Part shown: in pieces, positions 21,184 to 34,583 of the stretch
Layout: each line of letters opens with the position of its first letter
Position numbering within the stretch: the stretch's first letter is position 1
Assembly (NCBI GenBank): GCA_003194525.1
Contig: NBIV01000227.1
Location: 1 to 64,000, forward strand
Reading direction: 5' to 3'
Source of the DNA: Gracilariopsis chorda
Lineage: Eukaryota > Rhodophyta > Florideophyceae > Gracilariales > Gracilariaceae
Length of the DNA stretch: 64,000 bases
Program-made: the position numbers and the translations under genes
The notes under the pieces: generated by a model
Seen by the model: the letters and a program-made list of their open reading frames with translations, nothing else
Told to the model about the DNA's origin: nothing
Database searches by the model: none

Positions 21184-21868
21184 ATATTGCAGACGTCGCT
21201 CTTATTTAACTTTCTTTTGTTTTTGCGTTGCGCATATTGTGGAGACCTAGTTGCAGAGGTGAAAGTAGGCAAAGCGTTCAATGACTTGTCTCTGGTAAAC
21301 CGACCTGCGCCTGTTCCGATCCCTGTTTCTTTGGTCTCAGCGCAAAAAGATCGGGCTAATATACGGCAAGAGACCACCAGGGGTTAACTGGTGAAAGCAT
21401 ATCGCGCTTGTAAGTAACCTCCCTGGGACGTTTCGTACAGATTGAGCACTCTGCTCTTGAAGTGCTCAGAGTAGGGAAGGTCAAAGAAAATCGCACCTCA
21501 CGCCTGGAGAGAGCATCCAGGGTCCAGGGGTTCAACCCTTAGGGTAGCGGAGGTAGATTCTCCTGTCAGTGCGCCCACTTTTACGAAGTTTCATCTTTTA
21601 TTATGTTTTCCGAGTGCGCTTCAGAGCCACTTGTGAGTATACTCTGGGCGTCGAGGACCCGAACTCCGCCTGTGACTCGGGTACCGGACGCGTCTGGACG
21701 AGCGTTGAGACTTGTTCACACGGTCTCCGCTGGCACCCTTGCTATTGAGTGTTGAGATTACTCCATTGCAGTATTCATTACTTAGTGTGATCTCAGCCAA
21801 AAAGTTTGGCTGATCATCCGATTCAACACATTCCTTCTCTTGGAAATTGGTTTCCGAAAAGCATTGAT
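21184..21868 (+). mobile_element. Leader of element F, part 1
   Basis: Noncoding leader that breaks off at 21868 where element E is inserted, and resumes at 26139. The hairpin series is at 21503-21576. Confidence 0.82.
21503..21576 (+). other. Conserved leader hairpin series, element F copy
   Basis: Stems CCTGGA/TCCAGG and GGGGTT/AACCC, then a GGAG/CTCC stem and the constant tail GTCAGTGCGCCC. Confidence 0.62.
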
Positions 21869-22695
21869 TGTTGATATGAAATGATGTTGATAGATGATGT
21901 TGGGCTTCGGCTGAAATGAAAAGGAAAGAAAGAAAGAAAATAAAGAGTGAAGGTTGCCAGGCTTGGGGGCGAGTTTACTTGGTACTGCGACTTCGGAGTC
22001 TTATATAGCACCTCTAGTACGCACTACCACTACAAGATAAAACCCTACACCACTAAGTGGGGACACCCAATACTACCGATCATAATCAAACATAACACAA
22101 TAAGGGTTGCACACACTGAGAACAGCTAAGTACAACCATGCATAACAACATTACAGCACATTGCAACTACGCTTACCAAGTGAACTAAGCAGCCAAGAAT
22201 GCGCAACAAGTGACCCAGACATGCCAAAAAGGTGCCAGCATGTGACAGCACTGTGCAAACACTTACTTGCATCATCATCAATATGACAAAGCACAAATTC
22301 ACATGCCACCGCATCCATGTGCATACCCTACGTGTGTTGCGTGCGTGGCACGTGCTTACTTGCACAACTGTACATATGCAACACCTGCATGTACCTGTTA
22401 ACCAGATGTAGCCACACATATTCCTAAGGACCATGCCCATTCACCTTATGACAAGTGGCCGGTTCCATGCCCATGACCCATAGGATGCACAACACTTGTA
22501 ACCAATGCATTGCATATGAGTATATGCAGTAGCCAATCATATGCCAGTTTCACGTTGGGTTTGAGAACACATGCATATGCGCTTTTGCAAAGCAGCTCTC
22601 AAAAACAGCCCTCGGTTATATGAAACTTTGTTTCCAAGTGCTGCACCATCATGTCCCAGGACTACCAGGCACTCGACCATGTGCTAACATCAACA
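21869..22695 (-). repeat. 3' LTR of element E
   Basis: 827 bp, closely matching 25314-26138. On the minus strand it begins TGTTGATGTTAGCAC and ends CATATCAACA. It carries the CATATGCGC and TGATTGGCTACTGCA parts of the shared module. Confidence 0.88.
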
Positions 22696-24662
22696 CTCCT
22701 CCTGGAGTTCCTGGGAAGCACCATGGTCCAGAGTCTGCAAGTACACTCCCTCAGGTGCATGAGACTCGAACGTGGTGTCTGGGTTCATTTGCAATATATA
22801 TGCTGCGCATCCAAACGCTTTAGCATACTTCAATGACAGCTTACCACCACCCACCAAAAGGTATAGATTCAGACCTGTGGTAGAGTGGAGAGATCTATGG
22901 CATATACCAATATCATATTTCAATGCATACGGCCATAGGCATTCTTGCCAGTGTGCCTGAATCAGCATGGCTCTAGCAGCTTCTTCCATTCAGCGATTGA
23001 TGCGCTCGGCAATGGCATTATGGTCTGGGGTGTAGGGAGGTGAGAATATCATTCCCTGCAGACCATTCCTGGTTGTTTCTTGGAGGGAAATGTACTCTTC
23101 GGCTTTGTTTGCATGCAAGTTCTGAATATACACATGCGCTCCTCCAACATTCTGATATAACACGTGCGCTCCTCCAACCTGCCGGAGATTTCGCCCAACA
23201 TCAGGAAACACTGCACTAACACCATAGCTATGCGAAACGAAGTCGTTATGCTCAATTGAGTATGGCAGAGTGTACAAACGAGAGCACATGTCACGTTGCC
23301 CACATCCAATCTCTAACCCATCTTCGTGTATAACACAAACCTCATTCGCACAGAAAAAGGACTGAATGCCTTTATCGGCCATACGACCTACAGAAACCAA
23401 GTTGTAGCCAAGATCTGGGACTAGAAGTACATCTGTCAACCTGAGTTTAGCCTCCGAAAAAGGGAGTATTACATCCCCTTCTTGTATAGCAGAGACTGTA
23501 GTGTTGTCAGCGACCTTAATCGTCCTTTGCTGTATGTCAACCAATGTGTTCGGGACGAGCGCAGAAGCAAAAGTGAAGAAGTGGGATGTGGCACCACTGT
23601 CTGCGTAGGTGTCTCTGGAAGTAGACGCAGGGGGCACCACTGCAGACGTTTCAGCAGAAGTTGCAGCGATCTCAATCTTAGAATCCTTTCGTGATGACCT
23701 TCCGGAGGGCTTGAGTTTGTGACTGGAACTAGTTTTCAGTTCTCCAAGATAGCTTTAGGCAGGTGATTGTCTGGATTTTCAGGATTCATGTGACATCGGT
23801 CCTGCGTGTGACCATCTCTGTCACAGAAGGTGCAATGATAACTATTTTTGCCTGCAATAGCATAAGCGCGCCCGTTGTAGAAATTGTTTGAGTTGGGATC
23901 TGATGTACTTCCATCAATGTCGTAAATGTTTGACGATACGGTGTGTCCACTTGAACGGCTACTGCCCTTACTTCTGCTCTTCATACGTTTGCGACTATGA
24001 CCAGAACCGGCTGAATCAATTTGGCGAGCATTGTATTCGTCTATGAGGGTAGTGGCCACGTAGTCCCATGTCAATTCCGAGATGTCCTTTGTCCGAAGTG
24101 GCGCAGCCGTTGAATCCAATGAGCAGTTGGGATCAATAGAGGCTAACAGCATTGGCGCCTTGTGGGATTCGGGAATGGCAGCATCCTTCCCTATTCGATC
24201 TAGCTGCGAGAATAGGGATGCAAACTGGTCAACATAGTCCGACATATTCTGACCATTATACGACATTCGGAATAGCTGGGTCTGTACAGCAATACGTGAC
24301 ACTGTCCTATTAGACGCATACCTCGCATCAAGAAGTTGGAGCATACGCCCAGGGTAATCATCGACGTCTATAACCACACGCAGAAGGGCATCTCCAAGTG
24401 CGCATATTATGATTGTGCATGCCTTTTCGCGTTTGGCAAGTACATGGGGAGTGGTCTGCAGAGCACTTGAGACCGATGCCTGCGTCGTGGTAACACTGTA
24501 TGACCCCTCCGAGCCTGACATTACGACATTACAGATTCCTTTGATGCGACATGCAGCTCGTAGACGACGTCAACATAACGTATAATCCTCACCACTTTTA
24601 CCATGGAAGCGTGGGATTTTCACACCAGAGGTGGTTTCGGACTCAACTTCAGAGTCAGACAT
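22696..24662 (-). pseudogene. Element E gag-pol remnant
   Basis: Gag reads from ATG 24662 with a CCHC knuckle (CTFCDRDGHTQDRC) near 23.8 kb, and the protease DSGATSHFF near 23.6 kb. The sequence then skips most of GAG-pre-integrase and the first part of the integrase. It resumes at the second integrase region (NAEEY-like, then PPYTPDHNAIAERINR) and ends at a KVFGCAAY-like segment near 22.75 kb. All of reverse transcriptase and RNase H is deleted, so the integrase tail lies next to the polypurine end and the LTR. Confidence 0.85.
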
Positions 24663-25313
24663 TGTTCCAGAAGGAGTTCAAATACCAAAGTAAATAAAAC
24701 AAATGTAGCAGAGTGAGGGACTCAATGCCATTAATCGACGATCAGCTGGGATTGAAGAGAATGATCCCGGTACAGCCACTGAATTGTAGCTGATGTCATA
24801 CTAAGAAAAAGATACTGGAGAGGAGATTTGTCGACACTCAACAGCTAGGATGGCATCGGAGACCGTGTAAGAAAGTCAAAATGCTCAGTAGGACGAGTCC
24901 CGTATGCGAATCACAGGCGGAGTTTGGGTCCTCGACGCCCAGAGTATACTCACAAGTGACTCTGAAGCGCACTCGGAAAAGAAAAGAAAAGATGAAATTT
25001 CGTTAAAGTGGGCGCACTGACAGGAGAAACTACCTCTGCTACCCTAAGGGTTGAAACCCTGCACCCTGGATGCTCTCTCCAGGTGCCAGGTGCGGTTTTC
25101 TTCGACCTGCCCTACTCCGCGCACTTCACGAGTAGGGTGCTCAATCCGTACGAAACGTCCCAGGGAGGTTACTAACAAACGCAATATGCTTTCACCAGTT
25201 AATCCCTGCTGGTTCCTTGCGGGATATCAGTTCGATCTTACGCGCGCACGCAAAAATAAAAGATGTTCAAACGGAAAGACGTCTAAAAATATCGACGCTC
25301 TGGGCCCATAACC
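24663..25313 (-). mobile_element. Leader of element E with primer site
   Basis: Noncoding leader carrying the hairpin series at 25010-25083. The primer site lies at about 25291-25313, reading GGTTATGGGCCCAGAGCGTC on the minus strand. Confidence 0.82.
25010..25083 (-). other. Conserved leader hairpin series, element E copy
   Basis: Minus strand: CCTGGA/TCCAGG, GGGTTTCAACCC and a third stem, then GTCAGTGCGCCC. It matches the C copy. Confidence 0.62.
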
Positions 25314-26138
25314 TGTTGATATGAAATGATGGGGATACATGATGTTGGGCTTCGGCGGAAATGAAAAGGAAAGAAAGAAAGAAAATAAAGAGTGAAGGTT
25401 GCCAGGCTTAAGGGCTAGTTTACTTGGTAGTGCGACTTCGGAGTCTTATATAGCACCTGTAGTTCGCACTACCACTACAAGAACATCCTATTACACTAAG
25501 TGGGGACACCCAATACTACCAATCATAATCAAACATAACACAATAAGGGTTGCACACACTGAGAACAGCTAAGTACAACCATGCATAACAACATTACAGC
25601 ACATTGCAACTACGCACACCAAGTGAACTAAGCAGCCAAGAATGCGCAACAAGTGACCCAGACATGCCAAAAAGGTGCCAGCATGTGACAGCACTGTGTA
25701 AACACTTACTTGCATCATCATCATTATGACAAAGCACAAATTCACATGCCACCGCATCCATGTGCATACCCTACGTGTGTTGCGTGCGTGGCACGTGCTT
25801 ACTTGCACAACTGCACATATGCAACACCTGCATGTACCTGTTAACCAGATGTAGCGACACATATTCCTAAGTACCATGCCCATTCACCTTATGCCAAGTG
25901 GCCGGTTCCATGCCCATGACCCATAGGATGCACAACACTTGTAACCAATGCATTGCATATGAGTATATGCAGTAGCCAATCATATGCCCGTTTCATGTTG
26001 GGTTTCAGAACACACGCATATGCGCTTTCGCAAAGCAGCTCTCAAAAACAGCCCTCGGTTATATGAAACTTTGTTTCCAAGTGCTGCACCATGATGTCCC
26101 AGGGCTACGAGGCACTCGACCATGTGTTAACATCAACA
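25314..26138 (-). repeat. 5' LTR of element E
   Basis: 825 bp, highly similar to 21869-22695. It is bordered by the E primer site on the left and by the resumed F leader (TTGAGTCCCTCAC) on the right. Confidence 0.88.
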
Positions 26139-28768
26139 TTGAGTCCCTCACTCTGCTTCGAAACATATATTCAATTGTGTTTCAGCTCCTTCTGGAACTA
26201 TGTCTGACTCTGAAGTTGAGACTGAAACTAATTCCGGTGTGAAAATCCCACGCTTTCATGGTAAGCGTGGTGAGGATTATACATTATGGCGACATCGACT
26301 TCGTGCAGCGTGTCGCAGTAAAGGTGTCTGGAATGTAGTCGCGTCAACTCTGGATGAGTCATTGAATGCTACATTGACTCAAGATTCAACTTCCAGTGCT
26401 GTTACGAGCAGTTCCCAACTCATGGCAAAACGCGAAAAGGCATGTGCAATCATCATTTGTGCACTTGAAGATGCGCCCCTACGCGTTGTCATGGATGTGG
26501 ACGATGATCCTGGCCGGATGCTGAAACTATTAGATGCACGTTATGCATCCAATCGGACGGTATCTCGTATCGCTGTACAGACTCAACTGTTCCGAATGTC
26601 GTATAATGGCCAAAATATGTCGGAATAAGTGGAGCAGCTTGCCACGTTATTCTCACAATTGAACCGAATGGGGAAGGACGCTGCCATTCCGGAGTCACAT
26701 AAGGCTCCAATGCTGTTGGATTCTATTAACCCCAACTGCTCACTAGAGTCAACTGCTGCGGCACTTAGGGCTAAGGGGATCTCGTAGCTAACGTGGGAAT
26801 ATGTGGCAACTACTTTGATTGGCGAGTACAGCGCTCGTCTACTTGGTTCTGCCAGTTCCAATCGTGGTCGTAACCGCAAAAAGAGCCGAGGTAAGGGGGT
26901 AAGGGCAATGGTCGTCAATTTGGACGCAACAAAATGTCAAATGGGGACGAAAATGATGGTAACGCATCAGATTCCAACTCCAATTTCGAGTCAAATGGGC
27001 GTGCGTATGCTGTGGCCAGTAAAAACGGTTATCATTGCACCTTTTGCGACCACGACGGCCATACGCAGGACCGATGCCACATGAACCCTGACAATCCGGA
27101 GAACCGTTTACCGAAAGTCATCTTGGACCAACTCAAAGCCAGTTCTGCTGACAAGTCCAAACCCTCTGAGAAAGCCCCAAGAAGAGGATCCAAAATCGAG
27201 ATCGCCGGAATGGGTGTCGAGAAGTCTACGGTGCTCCCATCTGCGTGTAATAAATTGAAAACATATGCGGACAGCGGAGCCACCTCCCATTTCTTATGTT
27301 CCCCATCTGCGTTTGTACCCAACACATTGGTTGATGTATCCCAGAGGTTTATTGAGCTTGCTGATAACACCACAGTAACTGCCACTCAACAAGGAGATGT
27401 TTCACTGCTCCTCGTCGAGGCTAATCTGCGATTGACAGATGTACTGCTCGTACCAGATCTTGGATACAACTTGGTGTCTGTTGGTCGTATGACCGATAAA
27501 GGCATTCAATCCATGTTCAGTGCAACTGAGGTTTGCCTTACACATGAAGAAGGTTTTGAAATTGGATGTGGTCAACGAGACCTAAGCTCTAGGTTGTACA
27601 CGTTGCCACGTCCAATCGAGCATACCGGTCACACAACGCTCCTATCTGCCAAAGACTTCGACCTCACAAAGCTGTGGCACCGCCGACTTGCACATATGAA
27701 ACCACAAGACGTTCAAAAGGTACACGAGCAAGTCGATGGAGTCCCAAAGCTAAAGCAGATGGAGGAGGTATGTCGGCCGTGTCGACTGGGCAAGGCGCAT
27801 AAACTTCCATTTTTGGGAAAGTTTAAACGAGCAAAAGAGGTTGGACACATTGTGCACTCGGACATCCTTGGTCCTTTGCTCCCATTGTTTCCTGATCATT
27901 TTCAATATGCGTCTGCCTTCATCGATGAACGGTCCCGGTATGCTCTGCTTGGCTTCATGTTGCATAGATCTGAGATCGGTGATGTCTTTGTGGGGATAAG
28001 GCAGAAGCTCCAGCAGCTTGGAGGAGGGAATGTGCTCGTTCAGAATTTGCACTCGGACAATGCAGAAGAGTACATTGCACTACAAGAAAATCCTGCCAAT
28101 GATCTGCAGGGAGCGTCGTTCTCACCTCTTTAGAACACGGATCATAACGCCATTGCCGAGCGCATCAACCGCATTATGGAAGAAGTGGCTCGAGGTTTGC
28201 TGATTCAGGCCAACTTTCCAGAATGTTTATGGCCGTATGCATCAAAGTACGTTATATATGTTCGCAATAGAGTTCCCCGCTCTACCATCGGCTTGACTTC
28301 GTACCTATTAGTGACTGGTAATAAGCCGTCGTTGAAGTACGTTAGATCGTTTGGATGCGCAGCGTATGTGTTGAAAATGAAGCTAGACACTAAGTTCGAG
28401 TCTAGTGCACTTGAAGGAGTGTACTTGCAGACTCTAGAACATGGTTTTTACGAGGTTCTGATAACTGATGACTGTGAGATTCCGCGAATTGTGAGGTCCT
28501 GGCATGTCACGTTTGATGAATCCACATTCCCTGGGGCACCATATCTCACAAATAACATGGATGACGAAAGTGCATCAGACATCGACTATAGTAGCGATGG
28601 GTACGACAGCCGTAGTGAAAGCTCAGATGAGTTCTCACTTGATAGTGTCGAAGAACTTCAGTCTGTCCCAGAACCTGGTACAACAGATGCACCGGATCAT
28701 CCACCAGAAACTGTAAATGATGTTGAAATACCAGTTTTAGACCCTGCTGCTAGTGACACTGGTGATGG
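26139..28768 (+). pseudogene. Element F leader part 2 and broken gag-pol
   Basis: After E, the F leader runs to the gag ATG at 26200. Gag has an in-frame TAA near 26626 and another stop near 26786, plus a frame change near 26.9 kb. From about 26.93 kb a long frame covers the CCHC knuckle, protease (DSGATSHFL), GAG-pre-integrase and most of the integrase core, ending at a TAG near 28131. The next frame (28176-28768) carries the integrase C-terminal part and an acidic linker. The copy then stops at 28768, fused to a family-1 LTR. Reverse transcriptase and RNase H are absent. Confidence 0.88.
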
Positions 28769-29452
28769 CGAGAAAGGGAGGAAGAAGAAACAACAAAGTA
28801 AAAAAAGGAAGGTTGTCAGCCTTACTCGACCAGTTAACTCGACAGCAGGCAAGGCCAATCTACATATACCCTACCGCACACCTTTCACCGTCGTCGCAGC
28901 AAGCGACGGCGGTGGTTGCACCATTACACTACACGTTATTCGTGTGTGCAGGTGTACACAAAAAGCGCGCACAATCTAGAGGGTCACAATTTAAAATAAA
29001 TAAATCAATCAATGCAGCAAATTCATTGCCAGCCCCTTGATCTGGAACCAGCTCTAAAAATCAACAATTACGATCCTGGCACTCCAACCACTTCGCGCAG
29101 CCCACAGACGCACATTGTCCCAAATCTCCCAATACCGCTCCCATTCGCATCTTCGGCATTGTAGCACAATCGTCTACTGCGCGCACACTTGGACCAACCA
29201 CATTGCTCCACTTGTGCATATCCGTAATTCAGTACCATACACTCCATAACACTTGTACGGTATACAATGCATATACCATTTTGCAGCAGCCAATCACATT
29301 GCCGTTTCACGTTGGATTTGAGCAGAGGCGCATATGCGCTTTTAGAGCGAGGGGTTCCAAAAGTGCCCATCGTCCCCTGACGGTTTGGTTTTGGACCAAG
29401 CTGAGACCTTCTGGGGTGGTTGGTCAGGCACTCGACCACTTCTAGACTTGAA
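28769..29452 (-). repeat. Family-1 LTR, 3' LTR of element G, truncated
   Basis: Matches 34622-35290 and the other family-1 LTRs but lacks roughly the first 40 bp (plus orientation). Its junction with F pol lies at about 28769. The boundary with the polypurine region at about 29445-29455 is also altered by a small deletion. It carries GCGCATATGCGC at 29329-29340. Confidence 0.78.
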
Positions 29453-32400
29453 TACTCCTCCTCGAGTTCCTGTCCAACACCAAGCAGTTTGAGAATTGCA
29501 TTATCACTCATACGTCCCAATGGCTTGGTGAGTAAATCGGCATCGTTCAGCTCACTTGGGACGTATTTAACACTGATCACATTGTCTCTTATGAGATCTC
29601 GGATAAAGTGAACCTTTACATCAATGTGCTTAGCACGACTAGAAGGACACCTTTCACCACCAGCCCACTCCAATGCGCACTGATTCTCAGAGTGTAGAGG
29701 AACCAAAGTTTGCAAATCGAAGCCGCATTCCCGTAGCACAGGAGCAACCCATACCACTTCCTGTGCAGCCAACGTCAGAGCATATTACTCCGCCTCGCCA
29801 GTTGATAGTGCAACTGACGCTTGTTTTCTACCACCATACCAGCAGGTTGCGGACCCAAGTTGAACGATATACCCGGACATCGACTTCCGATTCGTAGTGT
29901 CTCCAGCGTAGTCAAAGTCCACAAAACCATGCAGATCTAGCGATCCAGGCCTGTAGCATAGCCCATGCTGTTGCGTTCCACACAGGTACTTGAGAACACG
30001 CTTCACAGATGTGTGACACCATGCGGTAGGAGCACTCTGAAAACGAGCCAGGATGAGAACTGCAGTAAGTATATCCACCCTAGTACGTAGTGCCAAGTAC
30101 AGCAGAGACCTAATCATCTGCTGGTACAACTGCACATCCATTGGTGATTTGTCCTCCTCCGTTGCTGGAGATGTGAAGAAGCACTCCAAAATAGGGCTAG
30201 CTACTGGCTTAGCGTTCTGGAGACCAAATAGTCGAAGTATACTTTCAATATACAGCGACTGTCCCAGCTTGACACCAAGGAGTTGTCCGGCTGTACCTAT
30301 CTTCCATGAAAGCTCCACGCCAAGGTACAGAGTGATTCGGTTCTCAATGCGAAGGTCATAGAGTGCTTTGAGCTCCTCCAACACCGTAGTCCGTTGCTCA
30401 AGCGTTAGCGTGAACACCAGAATGTCGTCCACGTATACGAGTATGTAGGCGTACATGCCATCTCTAACCTTTCGCTTGAATACGCACGGTGTGCTGGGTA
30501 GTTCCTCAAAACCCAACCTCTTCATGTCTGCTTTGAACTTGGTGTGGCATGCTAGATGAGCCTGTTTCAAACCGTACATAGCCTTGAGTAACTTATAGCA
30601 CTTTGCGGTCAGACCAAGAACACCACGCGGCGACATCACCCACACGTCTTCTTTAAGCTCACCGTTGAGAAATGCAGTCTTAACATCTACTTCAGCCACA
30701 TAGATGTGAAGACAAAGTGCAACGTACAGGAACATGCGGACCAGACTAAATAGCACCACTGGCGCATATGTCTCCATGTAGTTCTCCCCGTATGTCTGGT
30801 GATTGCCACTAGCCACAACCCTAGCCTTGAATCTATCAACCGATCCTTTGGCATCGCGCTTGGCGTTTGAAATGACATGAGTAGGAAGAGGCTGAGATAC
30901 AGGTGATTCATCCTCCTCCCAAGTGTTCTTCTCCTCCAGAGATGTCAGTTCTTCATCAATGGCATTCTTCCAAACGCTCTGCTCAAGTGGTGTGGCAGAC
31001 AGTGCTTCGCAGAGAGTAGGTTCATCACTGGTAGTAATATCCATTTGTGACGTTGCACTACCGGCCATGTACCACCACTTAGCTGGTGCACGTCGTGTAC
31101 GGCGAGGATAGCGTGGTTCTGGTTCAGATTCCGGTAAGACATCAGTGTCCGAAGTATATTGACTAACACTTGGGGCATGCTTACCACCATTTTCTGGGTC
31201 TGAATCGTCATCATAAGTATGCTCACTATCATCTGGATGATCGGTACCGCTTTCAGTGCTCTGTACCATTGGTATAGGAGTGGATTCAATATGCTCCCTG
31301 TCACTCTCACTGTCGAATGGATTGTCCACAGAAACCATACTACCACTCTCAGTATCAATTTCAGAGTGATCTGCGCATTCATAAGTATCATCTGGTGCAC
31401 CTTCATCACTCATAACATGTTCCAGAAATGGTGGCCCGGGAACTTGGACTCGTCAAATGTCACATGCCGAGACTTTACAATGCCCGGAATCTCATCACTA
31501 TCATTGACTAAAACATCATACACACCATGCTCAAGAGTCCGCAAGTACACTCCCTCAAGTGCACAAGACTCGATCTTGGTATCCGGTTTCATCCTAAGCA
31601 CGAACGCAGCACACCCAAACACTTTGACATGCTTCAGGGATGGTTTTGAACCAGTCATCAAAAGGTAAGGGCTGCTTCCAGTTGCTGCGTGACAAACCCT
31701 ATTGCGAAGATGTATGACGTGCTTTAATGCATATGGCCACAAGCACTCTGGTAGACTTGCCTGTATGAGCAAAGCTCGAGCAGCTTTCTCCATAGTGCGA
31801 TTGATGCGCTCCCCTATTGCATTGTGTTCCAGATGATACGGAGGAGAGAAAGAAGTGTCTTGAAGATTGGTGGCAGGGTTCAGCTGCAACGCAATGTACT
31901 CTTCGGCATTATACGAGTGCACTTTCGCAATTGCCACTCCTCCAAGCTGCTGGAACTTGTGCTCAACTGCATCGAATTCAACAGCAATTTCACTTTTATG
32001 GTTCATGAAGCCTAAGAGTGCATGCCTTGAATGCTCGTCAAGGAAGGTAGAGGCATATTGAAATCTTTGTGGGAATGATGGTACAAGAGGTCCTAGTATG
32101 TCGGAGTGTACCACCTCACCTACTGCTGATGCTCGGTCGTATTTGCCAGGGAACGGAAGTTTATGCGCCTTACCAAGCATACGCGGGCGGCATATCTCCT
32201 CCATTCCCGACATCTTCAGCATCCCTTCAGCATGTTTGTAAACTGACTGGAGGTCGCGCGCATTGATGTGGGCAAGTCGCCGATGCCATAGATTAGCAAT
32301 ACTGGACTCCGATGTCTTCATGCAATGATCTCCACTAGTTGGTGACGAGGATGGGGTTGGGTTGGTACCTTGCAATATCGGATTGGGTAAGGTGTACAAC

Positions 32401-33797
32401 CCCGAGCGTCGATCGCAATGGCCACTGCCGACTACAAACCCATTGTCCAAGGTGAGACGAACTTCACTTGAGCGAAAGAAAGATTCAATGCCCTTGTCCG
32501 CCAAGCATCCTATGGACACCAAATTGTATTCCAGTTCTGGAACGAACAGGACATCAGTCAATCGTAGGTTTGCGTACTCAAATGGCAATACTATGTCACC
32601 CCGCTGCGTTGCATATACTTCAGTATTGTCGGCAAGCATGATGGTTCGAGTTTCTACGTTGTGCAAAGACTCGGGAATAAACGCAGACACCGAATGGAAA
32701 AAGTGTGATGTAGCACCACTATCGCCATAGGTGTCCATATTGCAACTGTCAGGAGGTACGATGGAAGACTTTTCCAGTGCCGTACCACATAACTCAATCT
32801 TTGATGAACTACCAACCGGCTCATTGCAAGACTTGGAGGCCCCAGATTTGCTCTTTGATTTGATGTTAAGCTTGTCCCGGATGCTTTTGGGTAAGTGATT
32901 ATCTGGGTTATCGGGATTCACATGGCCTCTGTCCTTTGTGTGACGATCACCATCACAGAATTAACAGTGATAAGTCCGGTTAATAGACACCATTTATGCT
33001 CTACCAGCTGTACTTGGCCGATCATCAGAGTCACTTCCGTCCCTGATGTGCGTGTGACTAGAGTTTTGGGACACACGTGAACCACCAGAACCTTTGCTTC
33101 TGTTCTTTTTTCGACTTTGCGTACGTCCAGAACTAGAAGAACGGACCAGACGAGCATTGTACTCATCTATCAAAGTGGTTGCAACATATTCCCAAGTGAG
33201 TTCCGATATGTCCTTGGTACGTAGTGCAGCAGCCATGGACTCCAACGAACTGTTCGGATCAATGGAAGCAAGTAGCATAGGTGCCTTGTGAGACTCCGGT
33301 ATAGCAGAATCCTTGCCCATACGGTCTAACTGAGCAAACAATGCCGTGTATTGATCCACATAGCTGGACATGTTCTCACCGCTGTACGACATTCGGAACA
33401 ATCGTGTCTGCACTGCAATCCTAGATAAAGTCCTATTGGAGGCATAAAGTCCATCCAAGAGTTGCAACATACGTGCAGGATCATCATCCACGTCCATGAC
33501 TACGCGTAATGGAGCATCACCAAGGGCACAGATAATGATACCACAAGCCTTTTCTCGTTTCGCAAGGATACGGGAAGTGGCTATTTCAGTGCCACTACCT
33601 GCAGTAGTTGTGTCTTTAGTTGAAATATCTGTGGTAGATTGAACCCCAGAGGGATTCGTGACATTCCAGACACCATTAATACGGCATGCAGCACGAAGAC
33701 GGTGACGCCACAGCATATGATCATCACCACGCTTACCATGGAAACGAAAAAATTTCATTCCAGAGGTGGATTCCATTTCAACTTCGGAGTCCGACAT
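29453..33797 (-). pseudogene. Family-1 copia gag-pol, element G, broken
   Basis: Minus strand: gag from ATG 33797, stop and frame break near 32.95 kb at the CCHC knuckle, then open frame 31410-32921 with the protease (GDSGATSHFF) and integrase. A frame change near 31.41 kb leads to 29785-31413 with reverse transcriptase (YVDDILVF) and the start of RNase H. A stop (TAA) near 29785 separates the last RNase H part, 29453-29772. G retains the protease segment deleted from B. It has fewer breaks than A. Confidence 0.88.
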
Positions 33798-34583
33798 GGT
33801 TCCTACGGGACTAGAACCAAAGAAAAGCAACAAAAGCAACTATGCAGATGCCAAATGTAGTGATATCCACACAATGTAGTGAAGCCGAAGGGGAGATTTC
33901 AAGGCTTCTGTTACACAAAGAACCAGAAAAACTGGACCGGAGAAGAATCTCAAACACTCAACAGCGAAAACTTCAGCGGAGACCTTGTAACCAAGTCTAC
34001 TACGCTTGTCGAGACGCGTCTCGTACGCGATCACAGGCGGAGTTCGGGTACTCAACGCCCGGAGTATACTCACAGGACGTACTGATACGAGCCTGGACAC
34101 AAATAAAACTTTTTAAGACGGGCGCACTGGCAGTAGATACTATCCCCGCTACGCTAGACGTCCGACTCCTCTGGTCCCTGGTAACTCTCTCCAGGTGAGA
34201 TGCGGTTTCTGCGACCAATCCTGCTCTGCGCACTTCAGAGCAAGGGGCTTTACAATCCGTACGAGGCGTCCAAGGGAGGCTAGTAGCTGACGCAATAAGC
34301 TTTCATCAGTTAACCCCTTCTAGTCGCTTGCCGGAAAATAGCGCGGTCTTCCTTGTGCGCTGGAGCAAAGAAGCCGGGATCGGAATAGGCGCAGGTCGGT
34401 TTACCAGAGACGAGTCCCTGTATGCTTTGCCTACTTTCACCACTGCCACTCGACTTCCACAAGATTCGCTCGCTCGCAACGCAACACGTACCTGCGCGAA
34501 AGAAAAACCAGTCTTCGTAGAATCCAAGCAGATAGTAGAAGAGCACGACGTCTGCAAAAAGTCGACGCTCTGGCCCCATAACC
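33798..34583 (-). mobile_element. Leader of element G with a mutated primer site
   Basis: Leader homologous to that of B, with the hairpin series at 34120-34194. The primer site at 34561-34583 contains GGCCCC where the others have GGGCCC, so it has lost a match to the tRNA. Confidence 0.82.

Larger units (their letters stand above)
21869..26138 (-). mobile_element. Family-2 copia element E, internally deleted, nested in F
   Basis: Element on the minus strand with LTRs 21869-22695 and 25314-26138, both ending TG and CA. Flanks are TTGAT on the left and TTGAG on the right. Because the uninterrupted leader in C reads GCATTGAGTCCC, the target duplication is TTGA or ATTGA. Large parts of pol are missing, so the element is non-autonomous. 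Confidence 0.88.
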
